Shown here one piece after another: positions 8,375 to 17,300 of a DNA stretch of 58,570 bases; the first letter of the stretch is position 1, and the number at the start of each line of letters is the position of its first letter. The notes below the pieces were generated by a model, which was not told where the DNA came from, did no database searches, and saw only the letters and a list, made by a program, of their open reading frames with translations. The translations under genes were made by a program, and so were the position numbers. The DNA comes from Paenibacillaceae bacterium (GTDB lineage: Bacteria > Bacillota > Clostridia > Lachnospirales > Lachnospiraceae). The stretch spans positions 1 through 58,570 of the forward strand of contig SVDU01000029.1 of assembly GCA_015057705.1 (NCBI GenBank). The letters are read 5' to 3'.

Positions 8375-8414
8375 AAAGTCAACTTTTAATTATAACTGAA
8401 GGTTGGCTTTTTTT
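8375..8414 (+). terminator. Intrinsic terminator
   Basis: AAAGTCAACTTT and AAGGTTGGCTTT pair with some G-U pairs and run into a T tract. It closes the left cassette region. Confidence 0.65.
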
Positions 8415-8509
8415 ACACACATTTTTATTTATAGCCTACAAGAAAAGAGGTACCAATAAGATAAAAGCCTTATAAATTATGAATATAAGGTATTAAACAG
8501 ATTATAAAG

Positions 8510-8537
8510 CACAGCCTCAAATTGGTTGTGTTTTTTT
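8510..8537 (+). terminator. Second intrinsic terminator
   Basis: CACAGCC-TCAAATT-GGTTGTG (7-bp stem with G-U pairs) followed by TTTTTTT. With the terminator at 8375 it isolates the next operon from upstream transcription. Confidence 0.65.
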
Positions 8538-8552
8538 ATTTATAAACATATT

Positions 8553-8574
8553 AAATCTTCGTAAAATCTTCGTA
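8553..8574. promoter_or_regulatory. Tandem 11-bp direct repeat, candidate activator site
   Basis: AAATCTTCGTA occurs twice back to back, so the repeat unit is one helical turn. It lies about 35-60 bases upstream of a TATAAT at 8611 whose -35 region is poor. This is the expected place for an activator bound as a tandem dimer. The regulator is not known. Confidence 0.45.
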
Positions 8575-8610
8575 TTAAATGGCTATGTGCAAATTTTGGA
8601 AGCTAATGCG

Positions 8611-8616
8611 TATAAT
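8611..8616 (+). promoter_or_regulatory. Candidate -10 box of the VgrG/Rhs operon
   Basis: TATAAT, about 150 bases upstream of the first operon gene. No good -35 hexamer lies 16-18 bases upstream, which agrees with activator-dependent expression. Confidence 0.4.
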
Positions 8617-8767
8617 TTTAGCACTTGTGTTGAAATGTGTCATTTTATATATTATGATGAACAAAATAAAAAAAGGATACAAAATAAAAAAATAAATACA
8701 ATAAAACGAAACAATGTAACCGATTTAATGATTCTGAACCATTTTAGAAATGAAAGGAGAAGTACCA

Positions 8768-9388
8768 ATGAGATTAGATGAAAAGATTGCATTACTGGAG
8801 CGTGAAAGAAGACGACAGGAGAAAGAGGAGAAACTTCAGACAGAACAAAAAGAAAGTGCTCCAAAGGAGCCAGCGAAAAAACTGACATTAGAGGAAGCAA
8901 TGGAAGGCATCCGCGCTGGAGAGCTCAGACTGGAAAGCGGAGAGATATTTGAGTTTGAAACCAGAACTTTTACTGACAGCCAGATTCCTGTTGTTACCTT
9001 CAGAAATTTATTTGAAGCTTCCCAGGAGGAGCCGGAAGGAGTCATATATGTCAGCCATACCCATGAGGTCAGCCAGATTCTATCCTGGCCGAAAGAACCA
9101 ATCAAACAGGTAACCATGAAGCAATGGACCAATCTTCTGGTAAATGGAATGGCGGCCAACCGGCTACATGCGAAAATTGTGAAGACAGAGGAACTGGATT
9201 TTGTGGACTATATCTGTTTTGATGTACCGTCTGGCAAAGATAAGCTCTATAACATTGTATTCCGGCTTAAGGGAACAGGACAGCAATTTACTGGAAATTA
9301 TAACTGCAGAAAACAGGATGAGGATACATATGGAGTTTTTCTGGAAGCGATGGTGATAACTTTAAACAATCTGTTTTCGGCAAAATAA
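8768..9388 (+). CDS. DcrB/Eag-like protein, candidate Rhs chaperone
   Basis: 206 residues; ATG at 8768 after AAAGGAGA. The first 55 residues are a charged helix (LLERERRRQEKEEKLQTEQK). The rest has alternating strands and helices: GVIYVSHTHEVSQILSW, QWTNLLVNGMAANRLHAKIV, VDYICFDVPSGKDKLYNIVF, and a last helix YGVFLEAMVITLNNLF. That order resembles the DcrB/DUF1795 fold of Eag proteins, which chaperone the N-terminal hydrophobic helices of type VI Rhs effectors. It is the first gene of an operon whose last large gene is an Rhs with such a hydrophobic stretch. The fold call is from pattern alone, so moderate. Confidence 0.55.
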   Translation: MRLDEKIALLERERRRQEKEEKLQTEQKESAPKEPAKKLTLEEAMEGIRAGELRLESGEIFEFETRTFTDSQIPVVTFRNLFEASQEEPEGVIYVSHTHEVSQILSWPKEPIKQVTMKQWTNLLVNGMAANRLHAKIVKTEELDFVDYICFDVPSGKDKLYNIVFRLKGTGQQFTGNYNCRKQDEDTYGVFLEAMVITLNNLFSAK

Positions 9389-9401
9389 GGGGGGTATTGA
9401 G

Positions 9402-10841
9402 ATGGGAAACAGTAACACTACACATGGTCAGGAAGCAGTCACCTACAAAGATCTTTTTTTAGGAGTGCAGGGGCTTGTATATTTCCGCAAGATCGATATC
9501 AGGGAAAAACCGGGAGAGCATGCTTTTCTATATGCAGAAGCAGTTATGGACAGTGAGATTGATGATAATGATCTTCATGGAATCAGCACCTCGGTGTCCC
9601 TTGTTTATAAAAAAGGCGGAAAAGATCATGTGCTATTTTATGGAATTCTGGACAAGGTTTCCTTATCCCGTGATGGAGGGGAAAAAATAATCACCATTGA
9701 AGCGTGGGATGGTACCCACCAGATGGATGTAACCCGGCGAAAACGGATATTTCAAAATCCTCAGATGAGTGTAACAGGTCTTGTTTCAGAAATCATGAAA
9801 TCCTATGTGGGTTCCGATCACATGGTACATATCCCGGATGTACCCATTGGGCAGCTGGTAGTCCAGTACGAAGAGACAGACTGGGAATTCTTAAAACGTT
9901 TTATTTCAAAATATAACGATGCTCTTTATCCTGACCCTGCATTTCCCAACATTCGATTTGAAGCCGGATTATCGCCCAAACCAGAAAAGCAGAAATGGGA
10001 TGAGCTTCCTTATCAATTATCACAAGACTTCATTAGGCTCAATGATTTAAAAGTAAACGGACTTGGGGATTTAACAAGATCTCAAAATACGGTTTACGAG
10101 ATTGTATCCTATGATATCGTCTCAATCGGGAGCCAGATTACCTATAAGGGAACTCCCTGGTTTGTAGAAAATGCCATGCGCAGCCTTCAGGATGGACTGT
10201 TAATAAACAGATACCGGCTGAGGCAGAAGGAAAGCATGAAAATACTGCCTTATTTTAATAAAAGAATCACAGGCATTTCAATTGAAGGTGTAATTGCTGC
10301 AGTGAAACGGAATCAGGTTCAGGTAAACATGGAGATAGAGGCCGGAACAGGAGAAAAGTACTGGTTCCCGTTTTCCACCGTTGCAGCTTCATCAGACGGA
10401 AGTGGCTGGTACTGCATGCCGGAGAATGGAGAGAATGTACGTGTTTATTTTCCCGTTGATGATGAGAAAGAGGCCTATGTAGTGACAAACGTTAAGGGTG
10501 AGAAACCAAATGCCGGCGGTGCATCCGGTTCTCAAAAAAATCCAAACCAGAGAAACATTAAAACCGCTCAGGGCAACGAGGTGCAGATGACTCCGGAGGG
10601 AGTCCTGATTTCGGCGGGGGATGGACAGGGCAGCATTCTTCTGAAAAAAGATGGGGAAGTTGTTTTAAATGCAGTTAAAGATCTTACAATTTCAGCTGTG
10701 GAAAATTTAAATCTTTCCGCTAAAAAGGATTTAACCATAAAATCCCAGGATTCTATAAAGATTGTGAATCAGGCTGGAACAGATATTGAGATAAAAAAAG
10801 GAACGGTAGCATTTCACGGCAATGAAATCTTTGAGAATTAG
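9402..10841 (+). CDS. VgrG-like spike protein 1
   Basis: 479 residues; ATG after AAGGGGGG, which overlaps the previous stop. Domain order: gp27-like N-terminal part (about 15-250) with the family mark VQYEETDWEFLKRF near 155; gp5-type OB fold (about 285-365) with GWYCMPENGENVRVYF near 335; then a repetitive beta-helix tail with ILLKKDGEVVLNAVKDLTIS and DLTIKSQDSIKIV. This is the VgrG/Pvc8 type of contractile-injection spike, normally a trimer on the tube tip that carries a PAAR protein and effectors. No effector domain is attached. It is co-transcribed with a second VgrG-like gene 11 bases on. Confidence 0.88.
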   Translation: MGNSNTTHGQEAVTYKDLFLGVQGLVYFRKIDIREKPGEHAFLYAEAVMDSEIDDNDLHGISTSVSLVYKKGGKDHVLFYGILDKVSLSRDGGEKIITIEAWDGTHQMDVTRRKRIFQNPQMSVTGLVSEIMKSYVGSDHMVHIPDVPIGQLVVQYEETDWEFLKRFISKYNDALYPDPAFPNIRFEAGLSPKPEKQKWDELPYQLSQDFIRLNDLKVNGLGDLTRSQNTVYEIVSYDIVSIGSQITYKGTPWFVENAMRSLQDGLLINRYRLRQKESMKILPYFNKRITGISIEGVIAAVKRNQVQVNMEIEAGTGEKYWFPFSTVAASSDGSGWYCMPENGENVRVYFPVDDEKEAYVVTNVKGEKPNAGGASGSQKNPNQRNIKTAQGNEVQMTPEGVLISAGDGQGSILLKKDGEVVLNAVKDLTISAVENLNLSAKKDLTIKSQDSIKIVNQAGTDIEIKKGTVAFHGNEIFEN

Positions 10842-10852
10842 GAGGTGATTGT

Positions 10853-12262
10853 ATGGCGTATACAGCGGAACAGATTGTAATAAAAGGAATTCCAGTGGAA
10901 CAATTGACAGAGCTTTGCATCAGCTGCAATCCAGGTGAGCATGGGAGTATTAAATTTTCGGCCTATCTGCCGGAGGATAAAGGAGAAGAGACTTTGTTTG
11001 GACTCACGGAAAATGATTCTGTGACTGTCTATGTGGAAAAAGATAAGCCTGTATTTTCCGGCATCCTGACTGAAGTTTCTACCTCTTCGGAAGGGAACAT
11101 GGTAAAAATTACAGCAAACGCACAAAGCCGAAGTATTCTGATGGATCAAAAAAGACGTTCCAGAACATTTCAGGATATTAATATGACCTACGGGCAGCTT
11201 TTCAGGATCATTCTTTCTGAATACCCAGGCAGTGATATCCGGCTTACTATTGAAGATAAACCGATTGGAGAGATAGCAGTTCAATATCAGGAGACAGACT
11301 GGGAGTTTCTAAAACGAATGCTTTCCATGCTGAATGCAGTACTGGCATGCAGATGCCAGTCTGAGGCAATTAAATTGTACGGAGGTGTTCCGGATATTCC
11401 ATGGGGAAAATGGGACTATGAAAAAACAGGATTTACAAAGGAAATGGGAGAATACAGCGACTGGACACAGAGAGGGAAAGCCGTCAATGACAACGATTTT
11501 CTGATTATGCAGATCGAAACAGAACATTTACCTGAGCTATTTGAACAGGTGGAGGATAAAGGACGTACATTTGTTATACGGCAATACTCCTGCCAGTTAG
11601 TAAGAGGAATGCTGCTCTGCCGTATGGAGCTTCAGAAAAAAACGGGTGTTCTGGCAAAAACAAAATACCCGATGCATATCATTGGAACGGCTCTCCAGGG
11701 AACAGTACTTGCCATCTCAGGTACCAAAATAAAGGTTCATCTTGATATTGACGGCAGTTCAGGAGCAGGAGACTTATATTGGTTTCCGTTTTCCACCCTT
11801 TCCGCTTCACCAGATGGAAGCGGCTGGTATTACATGCCTGAAAAGGGTGATAAAATCCGGGTTTATTTCGCTTCCAAATATACCAAAGATGTGATTGCTG
11901 TCAGTGCAGTAAGTTCCTATGACGGAAAAAGCGGAGGAGTGCCTGACCGTATGGGGGATTCTTCCAGCAAGTATTTAAGTAATCCACAGGGGCAGGAAAT
12001 GAAGCTGGGAGCCGATGGTATCTATTTATCAAGCAATAAAGGTGCTTCCGCTGTAAAAATCGGAAATGGTGGAGATATTACATTAAGCGCCAAAGGAACC
12101 ATTAATATAGAAGCTGAAGAAAATCTGGATATCACAGCAGAAGAAGCAATCAGCCTGCAGGCACTGGAACAGGCAGTAATCACTTGTTCCAAGGGAGGAA
12201 TGATCCAGATGCCTGAGGATGGAAATGTATATATACAGGGAACCGAGGTAAAGGTAAATTAG
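10853..12262 (+). CDS. VgrG-like spike protein 2
   Basis: 469 residues with a perfect Shine-Dalgarno AGGAGGTGAT (10840-10849). It is a paralog of the first spike: VQYQETDWEFLKRM near 143, OB fold with GWYYMPEKGDKIRVYF near 325, and a beta-helix tail (GDITLSAKGTINIEAEENLD). Its gp27-like half differs strongly from spike 1, so this is not a recent duplication. Two separate VgrG-like subunits plus a third fused to Rhs in one operon point to a mixed trimer. It lacks any extra enzyme domain. Confidence 0.88.
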   Translation: MAYTAEQIVIKGIPVEQLTELCISCNPGEHGSIKFSAYLPEDKGEETLFGLTENDSVTVYVEKDKPVFSGILTEVSTSSEGNMVKITANAQSRSILMDQKRRSRTFQDINMTYGQLFRIILSEYPGSDIRLTIEDKPIGEIAVQYQETDWEFLKRMLSMLNAVLACRCQSEAIKLYGGVPDIPWGKWDYEKTGFTKEMGEYSDWTQRGKAVNDNDFLIMQIETEHLPELFEQVEDKGRTFVIRQYSCQLVRGMLLCRMELQKKTGVLAKTKYPMHIIGTALQGTVLAISGTKIKVHLDIDGSSGAGDLYWFPFSTLSASPDGSGWYYMPEKGDKIRVYFASKYTKDVIAVSAVSSYDGKSGGVPDRMGDSSSKYLSNPQGQEMKLGADGIYLSSNKGASAVKIGNGGDITLSAKGTINIEAEENLDITAEEAISLQALEQAVITCSKGGMIQMPEDGNVYIQGTEVKVN

Positions 12263-12271
12263 GAGGTTTGT

Positions 12272-13243
12272 ATGACCAGACAGGAAGCATTGTCAGCATT
12301 TCAGGATGAGGAACTCTATTTATTTGAGGAGAAAAAAGAACGGTTTATCATTGGGCTGGAGGAGAAGGTGGAAGAATTTTCAAATTCCATCAGACAGGTA
12401 CTTTCGGTCCTGAGGAAAGAGATAGAAAAGAAAAAGAAAGAAAAAATTATGTTTATTTATTTTTCCCTTCTTCGGGCAGATATGCTGGATGATCATTATC
12501 AAGTATTCGTGCGTGCCATGGACGCAAGCTGGCATATGGATGAGGAAGCCGCTGAAACCACATTTTCCATTGATTATTTATTTGAACCAGTGAAGGAACT
12601 GAAAGAGAAGCTGGAACTTGACAGAAGAAAATACATGGGAAAGGTCAATTCCTATGATGTGGCAAATATGATTCAGAACTGTGTAATGGAGTGGAACCAG
12701 ATTCTTTCCATTCAGCTGCATTATATGTTTCGTGATATGGAGGCGAATGAGGACTTTGCACAGATTCCCAAGTATCCCACATGGGGAATCTATTGGGGAG
12801 AGTATCGGGATGAAAGTGAACTTGTGGCTTTCGCAGACAGAGAAAAAAAGGAGCAGAAGGATTGGGACAGATGCCTCCGCCTTTCTAAAGAGCAGGAAGA
12901 GGTCATGATAAATAAGTTCTGGTACCAGGCTGATTTAAAGGACTCGGATTGCAGCAAAAAGCTTCTTTTATTCAGCCAGTTTGAAGACTGTGATTTGACT
13001 GGGCTTTGTTTTGACGGGGCTGATTTAACTGGGATACAGTTTAGAAACTGCAGGATCAGAAGATGCAGTTTCTGTAATGCCAATATGCGGCAGTCTGATT
13101 TTTCCAATTGTATATGGGAAGAAAATGATTTTACAGGGGCTGATGTAGAAAATGCCGTTTTCCAGGAAAAGGATATCCCGTTTCTGCATCTGGATCCCCA
13201 GCAGCTGCAGGTTATTTTTGTTGACAGGAGGGACATGGAATGA
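12272..13243 (+). CDS. Pentapeptide-repeat protein of the VgrG/Rhs operon
   Basis: 323 residues; AGGAGG 5 bases before the ATG. The first two thirds are helical and charged (for example RQVLSVLRKEIEKKKKEK), then LLLFSQFEDCDLTGLCFDGA and DLTGIQFRNCRIRRCSFCNA form a short pentapeptide-repeat helix (about 235-300). No catalytic motif is visible. Its place between the spike genes and the DUF4280 gene, with a 4-base ATGA overlap to the next gene, suggests an assembly or loading adaptor for the spike or effector. The function is inferred only from context. Confidence 0.7.
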   Translation: MTRQEALSAFQDEELYLFEEKKERFIIGLEEKVEEFSNSIRQVLSVLRKEIEKKKKEKIMFIYFSLLRADMLDDHYQVFVRAMDASWHMDEEAAETTFSIDYLFEPVKELKEKLELDRRKYMGKVNSYDVANMIQNCVMEWNQILSIQLHYMFRDMEANEDFAQIPKYPTWGIYWGEYRDESELVAFADREKKEQKDWDRCLRLSKEQEEVMINKFWYQADLKDSDCSKKLLLFSQFEDCDLTGLCFDGADLTGIQFRNCRIRRCSFCNANMRQSDFSNCIWEENDFTGADVENAVFQEKDIPFLHLDPQQLQVIFVDRRDME

Positions 13244-13773
13244 GATTTTTCACAATGGAACAGGATAAGAGGCTGCCAGATGTAATACAGTTTCGTGATT
13301 TTGATATCCGCGGCCCAAGACATATTTTTTATAAAGAAGATGCAGGGGATATACAGGAATCAAATATGATGTATCTGACAAAAGACAGCGGCGAAACTGC
13401 GCCGGATTTCATCCAGAGCCCGGTTTCCTTAGTTTCAGATAAAGTTAAGGCAGTCCTTGACATGTATGAAGATGATATGGTTTTTAAAACGGTTACCATT
13501 GCCAGTAAGGAGCGGGAAACCATAATGATTTACCATCACCTCCTTCTTGAGCGAATAGACATGTTCTCAGAGAAAACGGAATTTTATTCAAATGGAAGTA
13601 TAAAACGTCTGGTTCTGGATCCTGCAAAGATAGGGGAGCATAAGGTATTTCTGCTGAATGATAAGCGTTTTCCAAACCCAATCGTCAGCCTGGAAGTAGT
13701 GGAAAGCCTGCTTCGCAGAAATATAATCGGCATAATATTTAAGGAAGTGGAGGTGGAAGCATGGCAGAATTAA
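13240..13773 (+). CDS. Imm11-like (DUF1629-like) protein in the core operon
   Basis: 177 residues; the start overlaps the previous stop (ATGA) with AGGAGGG just upstream. The sequence runs PVSLVSDKVKAVLDMYEDDM, VFKTVTIASKERETIMIYHH, LLERIDMF, LVLDPAKIGEHKVFLLNDKR, then PIVSLEVVESLLRRNIIGII. That order is like the Imm11/DUF1629 immunity family. It is not beside the toxin tip but sits inside the structural part of the operon, and its end overlaps the DUF4280 gene by 13 bases. It may therefore be an adaptor that shares the Imm11 fold instead of an immunity protein. Confidence 0.55.
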   Translation: MRFFTMEQDKRLPDVIQFRDFDIRGPRHIFYKEDAGDIQESNMMYLTKDSGETAPDFIQSPVSLVSDKVKAVLDMYEDDMVFKTVTIASKERETIMIYHHLLLERIDMFSEKTEFYSNGSIKRLVLDPAKIGEHKVFLLNDKRFPNPIVSLEVVESLLRRNIIGIIFKEVEVEAWQN

Positions 13774-14267
13774 CTGATACATATGTGGTTCATGGTGCCT
13801 GTACCCAGTGTACCATGGGAATGAGACAAAGCAGAGTCGTACTTCATGAGACCCACGGAGTTTTTTTGAAAAAGCAGGCTCAAATGACAGTCAAGGATTG
13901 CAAGGGAGAATATCATGTGATCTGCTTTGGCGGGTGTTATAGTATGGAAAATCCAAGTACACAGGAAGAAGCCCAAAAAGTTCAGGATAAAGTAAAGGAA
14001 TTAAGTCCGGATACATTTCTTGATAAAGTTATGGGATTTTTTACAGGAGGGAAAAAGAAAAAACAAGAAGAAGCTGCTCCTGCAGAAGGCGTTCCCCAGG
14101 TATTAGGCGTCTGTACCCCCCACATCATAGCCCAGGAATGGGATTACGGGCAGGATGGAGTGGAAACAGACAGCGACCGGCCATTAATGGGCGGGGCGAA
14201 GCTGTACTGCATGTATGGAGGCGAGATTGAGATTATAGAGTCCGGACAGCCGGAGGCAGGGAGTTGA
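13761..14267 (+). CDS. DUF4280 PAAR-like spike-tip protein
   Basis: 168 residues; GGAGGTGG precedes the ATG. It shows the DUF4280 plan: VVHGACTQCTMGMRQS at the start, VKDCKGEYHVICFGGCYSME, a Lys-rich insert (GGKKKKQEEAAPAEG, about 95-110), then LGVCTPHIIAQEW and GGAKLYCMYGGEIEII. DUF4280 proteins are PAAR-like and are thought to cap the spike. The paired Cys residues could bind a metal ion. It lies just before the VgrG-Rhs gene, as expected for the tip that joins spike and effector. Confidence 0.88.
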   Translation: MAELTDTYVVHGACTQCTMGMRQSRVVLHETHGVFLKKQAQMTVKDCKGEYHVICFGGCYSMENPSTQEEAQKVQDKVKELSPDTFLDKVMGFFTGGKKKKQEEAAPAEGVPQVLGVCTPHIIAQEWDYGQDGVETDSDRPLMGGAKLYCMYGGEIEIIESGQPEAGS

Positions 14268-14342
14268 TGGAACTGATGATAAATTGAGCAAGACACCAGA
14301 TGAAGCGATCACCTCTGCTTCATAAAAAGGGGGATTTGATAT

Positions 14343-17300
14343 ATGAAAATGAAATATAAAGAACTGGAGATTGAACTGTCGCTTGACTGTGCCATCCAGG
14401 TTGAGCTGTTTCAGCTGACCCATAGATTAAATGATCATGAATTTCTTTCTCTGAAGTTATTAACAGACGGAGAGAACCCGGAAGATTATGTAAATATGGC
14501 AACGGTTCAGCCGGTAATTGTGCGTGAAAAGGAATGCACCGGTGGTCAGGTAATCTTTCAGGGAAAAATCGAAACTGTCTATATAAAAACAGAGAAAGGC
14601 TTATCATATCTCTATCTGGAAGCCTACTCCTATACAAAGGATTGGGAGCGGACGGATAAGAGCAGAAGTTTCCTGGACAGCCAGATGACATATCTGGATG
14701 TAGCAAGAAAGGTGCTTGCTGACTATGGACAGTTTGATATTAAAGATGAAATTACGAAAGATGCCAAGATACCTGAAATGCTTTTGCAGTATGAAGAAAG
14801 CGACTGGGTATTTTTAAGAAGGCTTGCCAGCCATTTTGGTTCCAGTCTGCTGGCTGATGCCTCATCTCCAATGGGAAAAGTGTATTTTGGAGTTCCTGAA
14901 ATGAACTTTGGGACAGAACTGGCAAAAGAAGATTATGTTATGGAAAAAGACATGAATCATTTTGCTAAAGTCCTGGAACCATCCGGCATTTTGTCACAGG
15001 AAGCATCTCATTGGAATATTTCTACTCGAAAATATCTGCGCATGGGAGAAGCAGTTTCTTTTAATAAAATTGCAGCAGTTGTTACGGCAATGGATATTTC
15101 TACTGGCAAGGGGGAACTGGTTTATCGTTATACTCTTTCCAGAAAAGAGGGGATACGCAGAGAAAAGGAACAGAATCCAAGGATATATGGAATGAGCATA
15201 CCTGCTACAGTAAAAGAGCGGGGAGGAAACCAGATCAGGGTCCATTTTGATATCGATAAATGTTACGAACCCTCGGCTCATATGAAATATTTTACCTATG
15301 CAATTGAAAGCAGCAGCTTTTATTGTATGCCGGAAGTAGGAAGCAGAGTACATATTTATTTTCCTGAGCATGACGAGCAGAGTGCAGTTGCAGTTCATGC
15401 AATAGGAAGCGGAAGCGGTAGCAGTGGAAATAAGAAACCGGATAATAAAAATTTTTCAGATCCAAGCGGCAGTGCGATGAATCTGACACCGGACTCCTTA
15501 AACTATGCTCCCGATTCCAGCGGTTCTATTGTTCTCAATTTAAACAAGTCCGGATTTGTATCCCTTACAGGGAAAAATATCAATATAAAAACCCAGAAAG
15601 GCTTAATGGCTGGAGGAGAAACCCCAGTTCAGAAGCTGATGATATCCGGTGAGAATAAAGTGGTACTGCAGATTGGGGACAGTGGAGATGATATCATTAC
15701 CCTGGAGGAGAAAACGGATATTAAATCAGCTCTTGTTACCCATAAAGCAGAAACTCATTCAGCAGCCTCACCGTCTGCGGGAGAGCTTGAAGCAGAGTTG
15801 ACAAGTGGAGACAGTGCAGCCCGAGAAGAAAATAACAATCAGCTGGCATCTGCACTTGCGGCCAGAAAGCAGGGGAGTAAGCAGAAAGTCCTAAATGGTG
15901 TACTGAGTATTGCTACCGTAGTGGGTGCAGTAGCACTGACCGTTGCAACAGGAGGAGCCGCAGGTCCGCTGCTAATTGCCGTAGCTGGTGCAAAAACTGC
16001 TTTTGCAGTTGCAGATATAGCGGAAGGACTTGATGGTTACAGTAAAGTTAATGCACTTGACGCCTCGCGGCCCGCAAATTTTATTAGGGATACTGTATTT
16101 CAGGGTAATGATGCTGCGTATAATCTTGCATCTGGTATCACAGATGTGGTATTTGATGTAGTTACTGGAAAGGCGTTAAAAAATGCAGGTTCTGCAGGAA
16201 AACTAAGCAAAATCCTGTGTTCAAAATCCCAGGTCACAAATACTTTTGTCCAGGGAACCGGATCCCTGTTATTTGGAATGATACAGGAATATGAAACAAC
16301 TGGAAAGGTCAGTTTAAAGAATTCAGCCGGCAATTTTATGTTTGGTATGTTTAAGGGAGTTGCCCAGACAAAGCTGATTGGAAAGGTGCAGGGAGCATTG
16401 AAAACCGATTCCAGGCTTGTTAATAAACTGGTGGGAGCAGGAGTGGGAACGTTATCGGGAACGGTAATGGATGTTACTCGTGATGCGATACTCCCGGACA
16501 GAAATGTAGATGTATGGAGATCCCTGCAGGAAAACTTTGTCTCCAGCGGTCTGGCACAGCTGTTAGGGGAGCCGATTGACGCAGTCTCTGGAGCATTTTT
16601 AATTATGGCAACCGATTTTATTCTGCCTGATATAAGGGATTCCATAAAAATAACCAGAAGATATTATTCTACGAATAAACAGCCGGGAATAATGGGAGCT
16701 GGCTGGAGATTTCCTTATGAGGGGAGACTTTATCAGGATGGATCCAAGCGTCATGTTGTTTTGGATACCGGCCATCATCTGACCTTTGAATGGGATGGAG
16801 AAAAGGCTGAAAATATCGCTTATGGGTGCGGATGGTTTGATCTGATAAAAGAAAATGAGGGCTGGAATTTAACTGACAGAAAAGAACACCGTACCTATCT
16901 TTACAATGCCCAGGGCTTTTTGCTGTCAATCAGAGATAGGAATGGACAAGCAATAAGCTTTACATACAGAGGAGAGGTTCTTGAAGGAATTACGACTTCA
17001 CTTGGATATCATCTAAACCTTACCATGAAAGAGGGACATTTAATTCAGATGTCTGACAATATGGGAAGAACCATGCAGTACAGATATGAAAATGGACTTT
17101 TAACTGATATTGTCCACATGGATCAGGGGATTACACACTATGAGTATGATGAAAATGGATATCTGACTAAGGCGGTTGACCAGACCAAAGTAGCGTACCT
17201 GGAGAATCAATATGACAGAAGAGGACGAACAGTACTTCAGACATTGGCAAATGGGGATGTATACCGGTTAGAATATCTGGATGAGGAACGAAGTGTCAGG

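Larger units (their letters stand above)
8244..8767 (+). other. Intergenic region upstream of the VgrG/Rhs operon
   Basis: A 42-codon open stretch (8262-8389) ending MLPQIYYLGIHSARKYFDK may be a toxin-tip scrap; I do not recognise it. Two intrinsic terminators, a tandem 11-bp repeat and a candidate -10 box follow and are listed separately. No other gene is seen. Confidence 0.5.

Noticed and set aside
16100-16645. Long antisense open frames within the rhs gene and other genes
   Set aside because: They mirror the codon bias of the sense gene, lack ribosome sites and have no recognisable domains.
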